64,000 nucleotides of DNA from Chryseobacterium angstadtii (GCF_001045465.1 NZ_LFND01000002.1:496001-560000); one strand, 5' to 3'. Counted from the first letter of the stretch, positions 9,469 through 18,384 are shown. The notes: a model not told the origin generated them from the sequence alone. Program-made: numbers and translations.

Positions 9469-9951
9469 CTATTTCTTTTTTGAGGTAGGCTCTTTTTGCT
9501 TTTTAAACTGAGATTCATAGATACTGATCCAGTTTTCTACTGTCATTTTTTTACTGACTTCGGCAATAAGTTCAAAAGGAATATCATCTATTTTTTTGAA
9601 CCGGACACAAGATTTTCCCATATCCAGTTTTCTTTTTGAGTGTTTCGGATATTCTGCAACAAACCATTCCAGTAATTCAGGATCCGCATACATCCCCATA
9701 TGATAAAGTGCTATAAAGTTCTTTTGTGAAGCCAGCCCCATAAATGGCAGCGGTGATCCCGGCGTACAGTGATAGCCAGCGGGATACGTTTCCAGGGGAA
9801 CATCCCATCCTACCATGCCATAACTGACACCTTCCTGAAAGCCTTTCGGGAGACTTTTCGTAACGGTATCAAACAGTTTTCTGAATACTTCCTGTCTTTC
9901 CTCAGGAATTTTTGAGATATAATCGGCAACGGAGTCAGCTGGAATTTGCAT
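9469..9951 (-). CDS. DUF1801 domain-containing protein
   Basis: 160 aa, soluble, no signal. The N-terminal part VADYISKIPEERQEVFRKL and the downstream GVSYGMVGW, FMGLASQKNFIALYH and DMGKSCVRFKKIDDIP match the YdhG-like DUF1801 fold. Family members have no settled function; some bind iron or are annotated as frataxin-like. Lysine-rich C-terminus (KKQKEPTSKKK). Stands alone on the reverse strand. Confidence 0.85.
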   Translation of the reverse strand: MQIPADSVADYISKIPEERQEVFRKLFDTVTKSLPKGFQEGVSYGMVGWDVPLETYPAGYHCTPGSPLPFMGLASQKNFIALYHMGMYADPELLEWFVAEYPKHSKRKLDMGKSCVRFKKIDDIPFELIAEVSKKMTVENWISIYESQFKKQKEPTSKKK

Positions 9952-10026
9952 GTTCGGTCAATTTTTATTTCTTCCAAAATAATAAATTTTACGGATATTT
10001 TCATTTAAAATTTTATCCATAAAAAA

Positions 10027-10052
10027 GCAGCAGTACAAAAATGTACTGCCGC
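10027..10052 (-). terminator. Terminator of the T9SS cargo gene
   Basis: Inverted repeat GCAGCAGTACA / TGTACTGCCGC with a 4-nt loop. On the reverse strand it is followed by a T-run, 25 nt after the stop of the gene at 10077. Confidence 0.8.
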
Positions 10053-10076
10053 CCAACTTTATTGTCGTTAAAAAAA

Positions 10077-11873
10077 TTATTTTTTGACTGTTTTCACAGT
10101 AGACTGTGATCCGTCTTTGAAATAAATGGTTACAAAATATAAACCTGCATTCAATGTACTCAGATTAAGTTCTTTCGTATCTCCGGTAAAGGTTTTCACT
10201 ATTCTGCCGGAAACTTCACTTACAGATACCGATTTCACTTCTCTAGTGTCCGAAATATACAGGATATCTTTGAACGGGTTTGGATGAACGGTTACTTTTT
10301 TCGCTTCTTTTTTCACTTCTGAAGTGCTCAACTGAGAACTTTCAACCGTAAAATTGTCTACATAAAAGTTATAATCAGGATCATCGTTTACGGCCCCGTC
10401 GCTTCCATAGAAAGCAAATACGGTATTCGCACTGTTGTACCCCGTTAAATTATAAACATATTGGGTGGATGTATTCGTAGGAGCATTGCCCTGATTCCAT
10501 GTTTGCAGGATGGTCCAGGTAGTTCCTCCGTCATTGGAAACTAAAAAGTGAACAACATCATCAGATCCCATTGCTGAAGCATTGGTGCTCAGATAAGCGG
10601 CTACCCCGTAATCAAATTTCACTCTGTATGAACCTGCAGAAAGATTAAATGCGGATGTTTTAAGCCAGCCTGCTCTGTTGGTGGAATATAGGTTGATGGT
10701 AGCAGATCCGCTGGATCCGGTTCCTAAAAACCCTCCTGCTCCCCAATAAGCTGTAGTTCCGGAAGGGCCTGTAGCCGGAGTTCCTCCTGAGAGTCCTGCT
10801 GCCCAGCATGTACCCGGAAAACTGGCGAAGTTATTGGTGTATGATGGAACTATAGTCCCGCACAAAGTGGTAAATGTTCCGGAGAACGACCAACCGCTCT
10901 GAGCCGTTGCCGTACTACAGTTGCTTCTTACCCAATAATAATATACGGTGCTTGGTGATAAACCTGGAATGGTGAATGATGTTCCTGTAACTCCGGGATG
11001 GTTGGGAGTTGTTGTAGCTGTAGGTGCCGTATTGCTTGTACTGTAGTAAATATCATAGCTTGCCGCCTGAACACTGGCTGGGACTGTCCATGATACCTGA
11101 GCAGAACTTGAAGTCACCGTCCCTACAGGCTGAAGTGTAGGTGCTACACAATCTGTATAAACATCAGCTGAAAAAGCAAAAATATTAGCAATTCCGGTTC
11201 CGCTTACTTTGGCTACCGAAATACTTTGAATGGCTTTCGTCTGATTGGCCGCATCAATATTTAAAGCAGTCTGATACAATCTGGGATTGGTAGAATTCGG
11301 TTCTAGGGTATTATTCGTTCTATTGATTCTTCCGATTCCCTGAATAGCATAACTACTTCCGCCGTACCAGTCAGAAATACTCACTCCTGAAAACACCTGA
11401 GAAGTATTATCTGTAAAATTGACTGTTACATTCACTGTACATGCTCCACTTCCTCCTGTAGAAAGCATATATACTTTAAAAGCAGAAACAGGGGTCACAA
11501 AAGACAGAGTTCCTGTATTGCTGCCTGCCGTATTGCTGGAAATTTTTAGAGAGTTGTTTCCATACAGATCTCCCAATTTAAAACTCAGTCCCGGAGTAGA
11601 AGCTACTGCAGAATTAATAATTCCGTTAGCCGGAAGACCGTAAGTAAGAGCTGTACTGCTGGCGGTAAGTTTAAAATCCCGAGCTACAAAAGCGAAAGAC
11701 ACGCCGTCAACATCTTCTGTGGTAGATGATAATGCCGAACCTACATCATTAGCAATAACGTCTGCTGTGTATCCGGACTGTACCGGCATGGTCTGAAAAT
11801 TTTGAGCACCCATTAATGAGGCTGCAAGAAGAGCTATACCAGGTAGAACTCTCAATGGTAATTTTGTTTTCAT
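10077..11873 (-). CDS. T9SS type A sorting domain protein with fibronectin type III domain
   Basis: 598 aa secreted protein. Signal peptide 1-23 (ending SLMGAQ). The N-terminal 230 residues are a beta-rich jelly-roll-like region rich in Ser/Thr/Asn. A fibronectin type III domain covers about 240-335 (LQPVGTVTSSSAQVSW to FSGTFTTLCG). A second beta domain covers about 345-510. The C-terminal 75 residues (KVTVHPNPFKDILYI to TVKTVKK) are a type A sorting domain recognised by T9SS. It is probably surface attached or released; ligand or enzyme activity is not evident. Confidence 0.9.
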   Translation of the reverse strand: MKTKLPLRVLPGIALLAASLMGAQNFQTMPVQSGYTADVIANDVGSALSSTTEDVDGVSFAFVARDFKLTASSTALTYGLPANGIINSAVASTPGLSFKLGDLYGNNSLKISSNTAGSNTGTLSFVTPVSAFKVYMLSTGGSGACTVNVTVNFTDNTSQVFSGVSISDWYGGSSYAIQGIGRINRTNNTLEPNSTNPRLYQTALNIDAANQTKAIQSISVAKVSGTGIANIFAFSADVYTDCVAPTLQPVGTVTSSSAQVSWTVPASVQAASYDIYYSTSNTAPTATTTPNHPGVTGTSFTIPGLSPSTVYYYWVRSNCSTATAQSGWSFSGTFTTLCGTIVPSYTNNFASFPGTCWAAGLSGGTPATGPSGTTAYWGAGGFLGTGSSGSATINLYSTNRAGWLKTSAFNLSAGSYRVKFDYGVAAYLSTNASAMGSDDVVHFLVSNDGGTTWTILQTWNQGNAPTNTSTQYVYNLTGYNSANTVFAFYGSDGAVNDDPDYNFYVDNFTVESSQLSTSEVKKEAKKVTVHPNPFKDILYISDTREVKSVSVSEVSGRIVKTFTGDTKELNLSTLNAGLYFVTIYFKDGSQSTVKTVKK

Positions 11874-12277
11874 AATTATTTTCTATTAGCGTCGAAATTT
11901 AATAAAAAATACAATATAAAACAGATATTTTTATTAAATAATTAAACATTTATCAAAAACATTAAATTATCAACACATTTATCCATATTGAAAATTTATT
12001 TTCTGGCCAAATATTTTATTCACATTTTAATGTATTATTTTAACAATTTCGATCATTTTAACGTATCATCAATCTCGAATAGCTGGTATTCTTCAACAAT
12101 CTGACGGCCAGAATAAAGCATAAATAAAAATGAATAGGTTTGCCATCAAAAGAATAGTTAACAATCAATTTTAATTTGCTGATTTTCCAAACAATTAAAA
12201 AGCACTCAAAATGCATATCAGGTTATTTTATTATTGAGAAATTAAATCCTATTTTTGCCTTACAAATTTTTTGAACA
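11874..12277. other. AT-rich intergenic region with a -7 box for the aminotransferase
   Basis: 404 nt between divergent genes, very AT-rich. The only clear signal is TATTTTTG at 12250-12257, a TAnnTTTG -7 box 20 nt before the ATG at 12278. No coding potential or clear repeats seen. Confidence 0.5.
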
Positions 12278-13483
12278 ATGCCGAATATTTCAAACAGAGC
12301 ACAGCATATGCCGCCATCGCCGGTAAGAAAACTGGTTCCTTACGCTTTAAAAGCTAAACAACAGGGAATAAAAGTATATCACCTCAATATCGGACAGCCT
12401 GATATTGAAACACCGGAAACCGCTTTAAATGCTTTAAAGAACATTGATCTTAAAGTATTAGAATATGCACTTTCTGAAGGTAATATAGAATACAGAAAGG
12501 CCCTTACAGAGTATTATCACACACTGGGTTTCTCAGACTTAACACCTGATAACTTCATTGTAACCAACGGAGGCTCCGAAGCGTTGAACTTTGCGATTTC
12601 CACTTTGTGTGACGACGGCGACGAGGTAATTATCCCTGAGCCTTACTATGCAAACTACAACGGGTTCACCAGTACATTCAACGTACATGTGGTAGCGGTT
12701 CCGTCTACTATTGATACAGGTTTTGCTCTACCTCCGATTGAAGAATTTGAGAAAAAAATTACAGAAAAAACCAGAGCGATTGTGATCTGTAACCCTGGTA
12801 ACCCTACCGGATATCTTTATACCCGTGAGGAGCTTCAGCAGCTGGCAGAAATCGCTTTGAAATACGATATCGTTATTATTTCAGACGAAGTATACAGAGA
12901 ATATGTTTATGACGGAAAGCAGCAGGTATCTATGCTTGACTTCCCTGAACTGAGCAACAACTGTATCATCATTGATTCGGAATCCAAGCGTTATTCTATG
13001 TGCGGAGTAAGAATCGGATGTATGGTGACCCGTTCTAAAAAAATTCATGATGCAGCTATGCTTTTTGCACAGGCAAGACTGAGCCCGGTTCTTCTAGGCC
13101 AGATTGCAGCAACAGCGGCACACCAGAATGACGGAGCCTACATCAGAGCCGTAAGAGAAGAATATACACACAGAAGAAATATACTGGTAGATCTTCTTAA
13201 TGCTATTCCGGGGGTAATCTGCCCTAAGCCTAGAGGAGCTTTCTACTGCGTAGCTGAGCTTCCGGTAGATGATACTGAGAAATTTGCACAATGGCTTCTG
13301 GAAAAATACGCTCTTAACAAGGAAACGATCATGGTAGCTCCTGCAGGAGGTTTCTACAGCGATCCTGAATTAGGAAAAAAACAGGTAAGAATTGCGTATG
13401 TATTGAAAGAGGAAGATTTGAAAAGAAGTACAGAGATTCTTAAGGATGCTCTTAAAAAATACAGAGAAGAATTCAGTCTATAA
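12278..13483 (+). CDS. Class I/II pyridoxal-phosphate aminotransferase (aspartate aminotransferase-like)
   Basis: 401 aa. Fold type I aminotransferase. PLP-binding Lys237 lies in DSESKRYSMCGVRIG. Other family marks are NGGSEAL, IPEPYYANY, CNPGNPTGYLYTREEL, ISDEVYREYVYDG and the substrate Arg near KKQVRIAYVL. Known relatives act on aspartate, aromatic or branched substrates; specificity is not readable. A lipoprotein gene follows 10 nt downstream, then murB. Confidence 0.92.
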   Translation: MPNISNRAQHMPPSPVRKLVPYALKAKQQGIKVYHLNIGQPDIETPETALNALKNIDLKVLEYALSEGNIEYRKALTEYYHTLGFSDLTPDNFIVTNGGSEALNFAISTLCDDGDEVIIPEPYYANYNGFTSTFNVHVVAVPSTIDTGFALPPIEEFEKKITEKTRAIVICNPGNPTGYLYTREELQQLAEIALKYDIVIISDEVYREYVYDGKQQVSMLDFPELSNNCIIIDSESKRYSMCGVRIGCMVTRSKKIHDAAMLFAQARLSPVLLGQIAATAAHQNDGAYIRAVREEYTHRRNILVDLLNAIPGVICPKPRGAFYCVAELPVDDTEKFAQWLLEKYALNKETIMVAPAGGFYSDPELGKKQVRIAYVLKEEDLKRSTEILKDALKKYREEFSL

Positions 13484-13493
13484 AATACAACCT

Positions 13494-13982
13494 ATGATGC
13501 CGGCAATAAAAAACACTCACCTGAAAATTCTGTTTTCTATGTTTTTGCTGCCGGCATTTTTTTCCTGTGACGGAAAAAAGGAACCCGATCCTAATACCCG
13601 TCCCAACTCCAATGAGATCACTTTTATCAGTTTATCGAATATAGGAGGCGAGCAGGGAGATTATAAAATCATCAAAGTCACAAAGGATTCCATCCATGCC
13701 GAACAGGGCGTTGCGGATCGCCGGACTCACAAAGAATGGCACTCCGCCATCAGCCCACAAACCTGGAAAAATCTGATCTCTCCGATTAAAATCAAAGATC
13801 TTGATGAAATCCAAAGTTCTCCGAGCAAGCAGTCTGTAGATGGCATTGACGAGACTTTCCAGATCAGGACTCCTAAAAAGTCTCATATTTACGTAAATTC
13901 ATATGCGGACACGCTGCGTTACGGGCAACTGAAGCAGTTTAAAGAACAACTCAACCTTATTCTTCCAACAGAATATCAATAA
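13494..13982 (+). CDS. Hypothetical lipoprotein
   Basis: About 162 aa from the ATG at 13494, which gives a standard lipoprotein signal ending LPAFFSC. An earlier in-frame start at 13446 would overlap the aminotransferase and spoil the signal. The mature protein is soluble (FISLSNIGGEQGDYKIIKVTKD, then a short C-terminal domain). No family recognised. Likely cotranscribed with the genes on both sides; murB starts 4 nt after its stop. Confidence 0.75.
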   Translation: MMPAIKNTHLKILFSMFLLPAFFSCDGKKEPDPNTRPNSNEITFISLSNIGGEQGDYKIIKVTKDSIHAEQGVADRRTHKEWHSAISPQTWKNLISPIKIKDLDEIQSSPSKQSVDGIDETFQIRTPKKSHIYVNSYADTLRYGQLKQFKEQLNLILPTEYQ

Positions 13983-13986
13983 TATT

Positions 13987-15000
13987 ATGCAAGAAAATTT
14001 TTCCTTAAAGCCTTACAATACATTTGGTGTTGATGCCAAAGCAAAATATTTTACTGAAGTACAAACGATTGAGGAACTGAAGAATGCCATCAGCTATTCT
14101 AAAGAGCACAGTCTTTCGGTTTTATTTTTGGGCGGCGGAAGCAATATCCTTCTGACAAAAGACTTTGACGGACTTGTTATTAAACTCAGCTTAAAAGGAA
14201 TTGAGGAAAAAGATCTTAATGAAAATGAGGTTCTGGTAACGGCAAAAGCAGGAGAAAACTGGCATGAATTTGTGATGTACAGTCTGCAGAAAAATTATGG
14301 CGGACTGGAAAATCTTTCTTTAATTCCGGGAAATGTAGGGACTTCGCCGATGCAGAATATCGGAGCGTACGGAACTGAGATCAAAGATATTTTTGTAAGC
14401 TGTATGGTTTTAGACCTTGAAAATCTGGAGATTGGAACATTCAGTCTTGAAGAGTGCCATTTCGGCTATAGGGATTCTATTTTCAAGCAGAAAGGGAAAG
14501 GAAGATATGTTATTTTGGAAGTCAGTTTTAAATTGACAAAAAAGGATCACCTCATCAAAACGGAATACGGAGCGATAAAAGCTGAACTGGAAAACTCGGG
14601 AATTACCCACCCTACTATTCAGGATGTTTCCAAAGCAGTCATCAGCATCAGACAGAGCAAACTGCCGGATCCCAAAGAAACCGGAAATGCGGGAAGTTTT
14701 TTTAAAAACCCTACAATCCCTTTGGTACAGTTTGAAGAATTAAAAAAGAAATTTGAAAATATCCCCGGATATCCCAACGGAGACTGGGTAAAAGTACCTG
14801 CGGGATGGCTGATCGAGCAATGCGGATGGAAAGGAAAACAATTGGGCAACGTCGCTTCACATCGACTTCAGGCACTGGTCATCGTGAATGCCACTGGAAA
14901 TGCCACCGGAAAAGAAATTTTCGATTTTTCCACTGAAATTATTCATTCCGTAAAAGAAAAGTTCGGAATAGAGCTTGAACGGGAAGTGAATATTTTATAA
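13987..15000 (+). CDS. murB: UDP-N-acetylenolpyruvoylglucosamine reductase
   Basis: 337 aa, the size of the longer type I (E. coli-like) MurB. FAD-binding motifs LGGGSNILL and IPGNVGTSPMQNIGAYG are present. Catalytic features include YRDSIFK (type I Tyr insertion) and the acid Ser in GNAGSFFKNP. It reduces UDP-GlcNAc-enolpyruvate to UDP-MurNAc with NADPH in the cytoplasm, the second committed step of peptidoglycan synthesis. Sits between a lipoprotein gene (4 nt) and an unknown gene (12 nt). Confidence 0.97.
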   Translation: MQENFSLKPYNTFGVDAKAKYFTEVQTIEELKNAISYSKEHSLSVLFLGGGSNILLTKDFDGLVIKLSLKGIEEKDLNENEVLVTAKAGENWHEFVMYSLQKNYGGLENLSLIPGNVGTSPMQNIGAYGTEIKDIFVSCMVLDLENLEIGTFSLEECHFGYRDSIFKQKGKGRYVILEVSFKLTKKDHLIKTEYGAIKAELENSGITHPTIQDVSKAVISIRQSKLPDPKETGNAGSFFKNPTIPLVQFEELKKKFENIPGYPNGDWVKVPAGWLIEQCGWKGKQLGNVASHRLQALVIVNATGNATGKEIFDFSTEIIHSVKEKFGIELEREVNIL

Positions 15001-15012
15001 ATTTAATAGGAC

Positions 15013-15567
15013 ATGGGAAAAGATTTAACTGAAAAAGCATTTAAAAATCTTATTCAAAAACATATCAAGAATACTAGTTTTGTTAAGATCACTCTTGATA
15101 ACGATTCTGCAATATTCGGATTTCCGGTTAAATTATCTGACGATTTCCTGATGATTGAAGAAACGTATGACTTTTCATTGGCAGGCATCAAAATAGTTCC
15201 CTATAAAAAAGTAAGAAGTGTTCGTCACAATAAGTATGACAAGGTTTCCAAAGCCATTTATCTGGATGAGGATCTGGTTCATTTTAATCAGGATATTATT
15301 GACAAAACCAGTTTAGAAAGTGCGGAATCTCTTTTTAAATCAATTAAAAAGCAAAACTTCCACTGTATTGTTGAAAGTAAAAAAAATAAAGAAGACTTAT
15401 TTTCAATTGGCGAGATCTTAGAAGTTAATGAAAAATCGGTGATGATCAACAACTACGATCCCGCGGGCAGAATCAATAAAAAACCCAGAAAAATATCTTT
15501 TAAAAATATAGATCTGATCAACTTTAATGATAACTACAGTAAAGTTTTCAGAAAGTACGCGAAATAA
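15013..15567 (+). CDS. Hypothetical protein with two similar beta-rich halves
   Basis: 184 aa, cytoplasmic, no signal or membrane segment; not recognised. Residues about 22-90 (FVKITLDNDSAIFGFPVKLS onward) and about 115-180 (FHCIVESKKNKEDLFSIGEI onward) look like two related small beta barrels, each with a Gly-x-hydrophobic strand pattern and a YD/YDP turn, perhaps LSm-like. This internal repeat is an eyeball inference. Cotranscribed with murB and proC by spacing. Confidence 0.6.
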   Translation: MGKDLTEKAFKNLIQKHIKNTSFVKITLDNDSAIFGFPVKLSDDFLMIEETYDFSLAGIKIVPYKKVRSVRHNKYDKVSKAIYLDEDLVHFNQDIIDKTSLESAESLFKSIKKQNFHCIVESKKNKEDLFSIGEILEVNEKSVMINNYDPAGRINKKPRKISFKNIDLINFNDNYSKVFRKYAK

Positions 15568-15596
15568 AAACTACCAATGCACAAACACAAGCAAAT

Positions 15597-16400
15597 ATGA
15601 AAATAGCTATTCTCGGAGCCGGTAATATGGGGCTTTCTTTTTCAAAATCATTTTTAAAATATGAGCTGATCAAACCGGAGCATCTTCATCTGATCACACG
15701 AAGCGAGTCTAAAATATCCAAAATAGCAGAAGAGTTTCCCAAATCCAGAATTTCTACGTTTGAAGAAACCAAAGAACTGGATGCTGATCTTATCATTATT
15801 GCTGTAAAGCCCCAGGACTTCCAGCATTTTACTCAGAATTTCGAATTTACAATCAGGGAAAACCAGATGATTCTGTCTATTATGGCCGGAATTAAGATTG
15901 AAAAAATTCAAAACCTCCTGAACCATCCGCTTGTGGTGAGAGCTATGCCGAACTCTCCTACTCTTCTGGGAATGGGAATTACGGGTTACACTGCTGCCGA
16001 AGGTATTTCTTTCAGCCAGCTGATCAGTATTGAAAGATTATTGAACAGCACGGGAAGGTCTGTTTATCTTGAAAACGAAGATCTTCTGGACGGCGTTACC
16101 GCACTTTCCGGAAGCGGACCGGCCTATTTCTATTATATTGTGGACGCCATGATAAAAGCAGGCGTAGAAATGGGTATCGAAGAAAATCTGTCTAAACTTT
16201 TTGTACAGCAGACCATGCTGGGAGCGTATCACCTGATTAACAATTCTGAAAAAAGTCTTGAAGACCTGATCAAGGATGTCGCTTCCAAAGGCGGAACTAC
16301 GGAAGCTGCCTTAAAAACATTTGAAGACAACCGTTTTAAAGAGATTTTAAAAAGCGGAATTTTAAATGCAGAAAAGCGGGCTAAAGAACTAAATGGCTAA
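15597..16400 (+). CDS. proC: Pyrroline-5-carboxylate reductase
   Basis: 267 aa. Rossmann motif ILGAGNMGLSF at the N-terminus, IIAVKPQDF, and the C-terminal signature ALSGSGPAYFYYIVDAM with VASKGGTTEAALKTFE. Makes proline from pyrroline-5-carboxylate with NAD(P)H, acting as an oligomer in the cytosol. Its 3' end overlaps the convergent VanZ-like gene by 20 nt. Confidence 0.97.
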   Translation: MKIAILGAGNMGLSFSKSFLKYELIKPEHLHLITRSESKISKIAEEFPKSRISTFEETKELDADLIIIAVKPQDFQHFTQNFEFTIRENQMILSIMAGIKIEKIQNLLNHPLVVRAMPNSPTLLGMGITGYTAAEGISFSQLISIERLLNSTGRSVYLENEDLLDGVTALSGSGPAYFYYIVDAMIKAGVEMGIEENLSKLFVQQTMLGAYHLINNSEKSLEDLIKDVASKGGTTEAALKTFEDNRFKEILKSGILNAEKRAKELNG

Positions 16401-16803
16401 ACCTTTTTTCTATAAATCTACGGAACAGCCACCCCAGACAAACCCCGAAGGTATTAAGGAGAATATCGTCTACTTCAAATATGCCCATTCGTGTAAAATA
16501 CTGAAGAGCTTCAACGATAACAATTGAAGAAACAAAGGTATACAGTAGGATTTTCAACTCTTTAAGCTGAGGAAAAATCCAGCCCAGAAAGCCAAAAGGA
16601 ATAAACATGATGATGTTTCCCAAAACAATGATTACAATATCTTTCCACCCGATTGTATTATGAATAAACTGTATGGTAGACAAGATGGGTTCTACAGTAA
16701 TCAGGTTATCTTCATACTGAAACCTGCCCATTCCCAAAAACATTAGGTAAAGCAGAAATAAGGTATACGGGACAATCAGGAGTTTGTATAATTTCTTTAA
16801 CAT
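16381..16803 (-). CDS. VanZ-family membrane protein
   Basis: 140 aa with four hydrophobic segments. The VanZ core is visible: FIHNTIGWKDIVIIVLGNI, FIPFGFLGWIFPQL, VSSIVIVEALQYFTRMGIFEVDDILLNTFG. The ExxQ and D-DxxxNTxG motifs are conserved in the family. VanZ lowers teicoplanin sensitivity by unknown means; most members are uncharacterised. A -7 box lies only 6 nt before its ATG. Confidence 0.85.
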   Translation of the reverse strand: MLKKLYKLLIVPYTLFLLYLMFLGMGRFQYEDNLITVEPILSTIQFIHNTIGWKDIVIIVLGNIIMFIPFGFLGWIFPQLKELKILLYTFVSSIVIVEALQYFTRMGIFEVDDILLNTFGVCLGWLFRRFIEKRFSHLVL

Positions 16804-16809
16804 CAGCTA

Positions 16810-16817
16810 CAAATTTA
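16810..16817 (-). promoter_or_regulatory. -7 box of the VanZ-like gene
   Basis: On the reverse strand TAAATTTG fits TAnnTTTG and ends 6 nt before the ATG at 16803. Transcription would begin about at the start codon, implying a leaderless or nearly leaderless mRNA. Confidence 0.4.
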
Positions 16818-16877
16818 TTCAAAAACATGAAACCGGACGTTGATTTAATTCAGATATTCAAAAAATTACAGAGCATA

Positions 16878-16906
16878 AAAAAGAGAGTCATTCCGGCTCT
16901 CTTTTT
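16878..16906 (-). terminator. Terminator after the APCDD1-like gene
   Basis: AAAAAGAGAG / CTCTCTTTTT with a 9-nt loop, 17 nt past the stop of the reverse-strand gene at 16924. T-runs on both strands. Confidence 0.85.
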
Positions 16907-16923
16907 ATATATGTATCCTTTGA

Positions 16924-17487
16924 TTATTTCCGGACCATCGGAATCTGCAGGTTTGCAGGTCTGTTTTCTTCCGTATCGAAACCTCTGCCGTCTACATGCC
17001 TTGCTCCCCAGAACATCATATCATTAAAAATATAAATCAGATCATATTCTTTAAAAATCTGACCTTCTGCCAAACCAAAAGGAAGGAATTTTTTCTTTAA
17101 AATACTTTGTGATTTTCCGGTTTCCCAGTGTTCAAAACCCTCTTTGGCTGCGGTATTCAAAAGATCTGCAAACCCCTGATATAACGGCATCACCTCATAA
17201 AATTCATCTGCAATAAAATCTGCCTTATACGCTCCTTCCGCAACAGAATGTGTACCCTGCCACTCTATGCGCCCGCCTATAAGCATTTTAGCTAAAGGAA
17301 CATTTGCATAAGGATCTGCATAATTGATAATCTCCAGTTCAAATTGGTTTTCCGGAAGAAAAGTAAACGATCTTTTTAAATAAAACGGTTTTAAAGTTCC
17401 GTCCTCATTCCTGAAAGAACCCGGTCGAACTTCTACAGCCATACTTTCCCAATTTCCCAGCGAATTTTGTTTGATCTGCTCCAACAT
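16924..17487 (-). CDS. APCDD1-like domain protein
   Basis: 187 aa, no signal peptide. The whole chain follows the APCDD1 domain as I recall it from the human Wnt inhibitor: GNWESMAVEVRPG near the N-terminus, then FYLKRSFTFLPEN, NYADP, MLIGGRIEWQGTHSVAEG, VMPLYQGFADLLN, and the end GQIFKEYDLIYIFNDMMFWG, GRGFDTEENRP, LQIPMV. The cysteines of the secreted animal domain are absent, in keeping with a cytoplasmic form. It is followed on the same strand by no other gene and is preceded 21 nt upstream by a SnoaL-like gene, so both may be one unit under HxlR control. Function unknown. Confidence 0.65.
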   Translation of the reverse strand: MLEQIKQNSLGNWESMAVEVRPGSFRNEDGTLKPFYLKRSFTFLPENQFELEIINYADPYANVPLAKMLIGGRIEWQGTHSVAEGAYKADFIADEFYEVMPLYQGFADLLNTAAKEGFEHWETGKSQSILKKKFLPFGLAEGQIFKEYDLIYIFNDMMFWGARHVDGRGFDTEENRPANLQIPMVRK

Positions 17488-17508
17488 ACTATTTATTTTA
17501 TTTTCAAC

Positions 17509-17880
17509 TTATTGAATTGGGAACATGGCATTTCCATTCGCAGAATTTTCAGCAGTCACTTCTTCCTGCATGACATCCCAGTGCTCCGTAATTTTTCCAT
17601 TCTCTACCTTAAAGATGTCTACTGCAATCATATTTTTGCCGTTCCAGTTTTCATACCTTCCATGAATCATTACAATATTTCCGTTTTCCGTAAGAATTCC
17701 GGGTTCATAATTAAAGTTTTCAGGAAGTGTAGGGACAAACTGTTTCAAAACATCAGTCCCATTAGGAATACCTGGGTTATGTTGAATATAATTATCGCTG
17801 AAATACTGATCGAATGCGGTAATATCCCGGTTCACAAATACGGCTGTAATAGCCTCTAGTACCAATTCTTTATTGTTCAT
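17509..17880 (-). CDS. SnoaL-like / nuclear transport factor 2-family protein
   Basis: 123 aa, soluble. Typical NTF2-like alpha+beta cone: LVLEAITAVFVNRDITAFDQYF, NYIQHNPGIPNGTDVLKQF, then IVMIHGRYE, AVDIFKVENGKITEHWDVMQ. SnoaL-like small proteins include polyketide cyclases and many unknown enzymes. It is divergent from an HxlR regulator, a common arrangement for regulator and target. Confidence 0.85.
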   Translation of the reverse strand: MNNKELVLEAITAVFVNRDITAFDQYFSDNYIQHNPGIPNGTDVLKQFVPTLPENFNYEPGILTENGNIVMIHGRYENWNGKNMIAVDIFKVENGKITEHWDVMQEEVTAENSANGNAMFPIQ

Positions 17881-17917
17881 ATTTTGTTGTTTTTATATCC
17901 ACGAAGTTATTACATTT

Positions 17918-17958
17918 GTATGATAAACCATACTAGTCTTATTTATTGGATCTAGTAT
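17918..17958. promoter_or_regulatory. Inverted repeats in the HxlR divergent promoter
   Basis: ATACTAG (17930-17936) and CTAGTAT (17952-17958) form a perfect 7-bp inverted repeat with a 15-nt spacer, about two helical turns between centres. A second one, GTATG (17918-17922) / CATAC (17929-17933), overlaps it. Location between divergent starts suggests HxlR operators. Confidence 0.5.
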
Positions 17959-17972
17959 ATTTTTTTAGACCA

Positions 17973-18314
17973 ATGGAAAATAAAAGAAAAAATAAAGAAT
18001 TCAATCCCAACAACTGCCCGGTTACCCATTTTTACAATAAAGTGGGTGGAAAATGGAAAACCGTTATTATGTATGGGATAAGCATTGATGTAAACCGTTT
18101 CAGCCTTCTTCAGAAAGCTATCCCGATGATCAGCAAACAAATGCTCGTCAATCAGTTGAGAGAAATGGAAGAAGATGAAATTATCGAAAGAACCATTTAC
18201 GCAGAAATTCCGCCAAGAGTAGAATACAAACTTACAGAATACGGAAAAACTTTTATGCCTGTACTTATGACGATTCAGGATTGGGGACTCAAGGATATGG
18301 CTTTGAAAAATTAA
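17973..18314 (+). CDS. HxlR-family transcriptional regulator
   Basis: 113 aa from ATG 17973. A TTG start at 17946 is possible but falls inside the candidate operator. The HxlR winged helix is clear: NNCPVTHFYNKVGGKWKTVIM, FSLLQKAIPMISKQMLVNQLREMEEDEIIERTIY (in parts), PPRVEYKLTEYGKTFMPVL. The Cys before PVTH is at the site used for redox or electrophile sensing in several HxlR proteins. Likely controls the divergent SnoaL/APCDD1-like genes. Confidence 0.9.
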   Translation: MENKRKNKEFNPNNCPVTHFYNKVGGKWKTVIMYGISIDVNRFSLLQKAIPMISKQMLVNQLREMEEDEIIERTIYAEIPPRVEYKLTEYGKTFMPVLMTIQDWGLKDMALKN

Positions 18315-18336
18315 CGTTTTAATAATTCTTTTTGCC

Positions 18337-18367
18337 TTTGAGTTTCTTCTTACAAACCTTATTTTTG
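18337..18367 (+). promoter_or_regulatory. Promoter of lnt
   Basis: TTTG (18337-18340), 19-nt spacer, TATTTTTG (18360-18367). A full match to the Bacteroidota consensus TTTG-N19-TAnnTTTG, 17 nt before the ATG. Confidence 0.65.
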
Positions 18368-18384
18368 CATTATATTTTGTTTCA

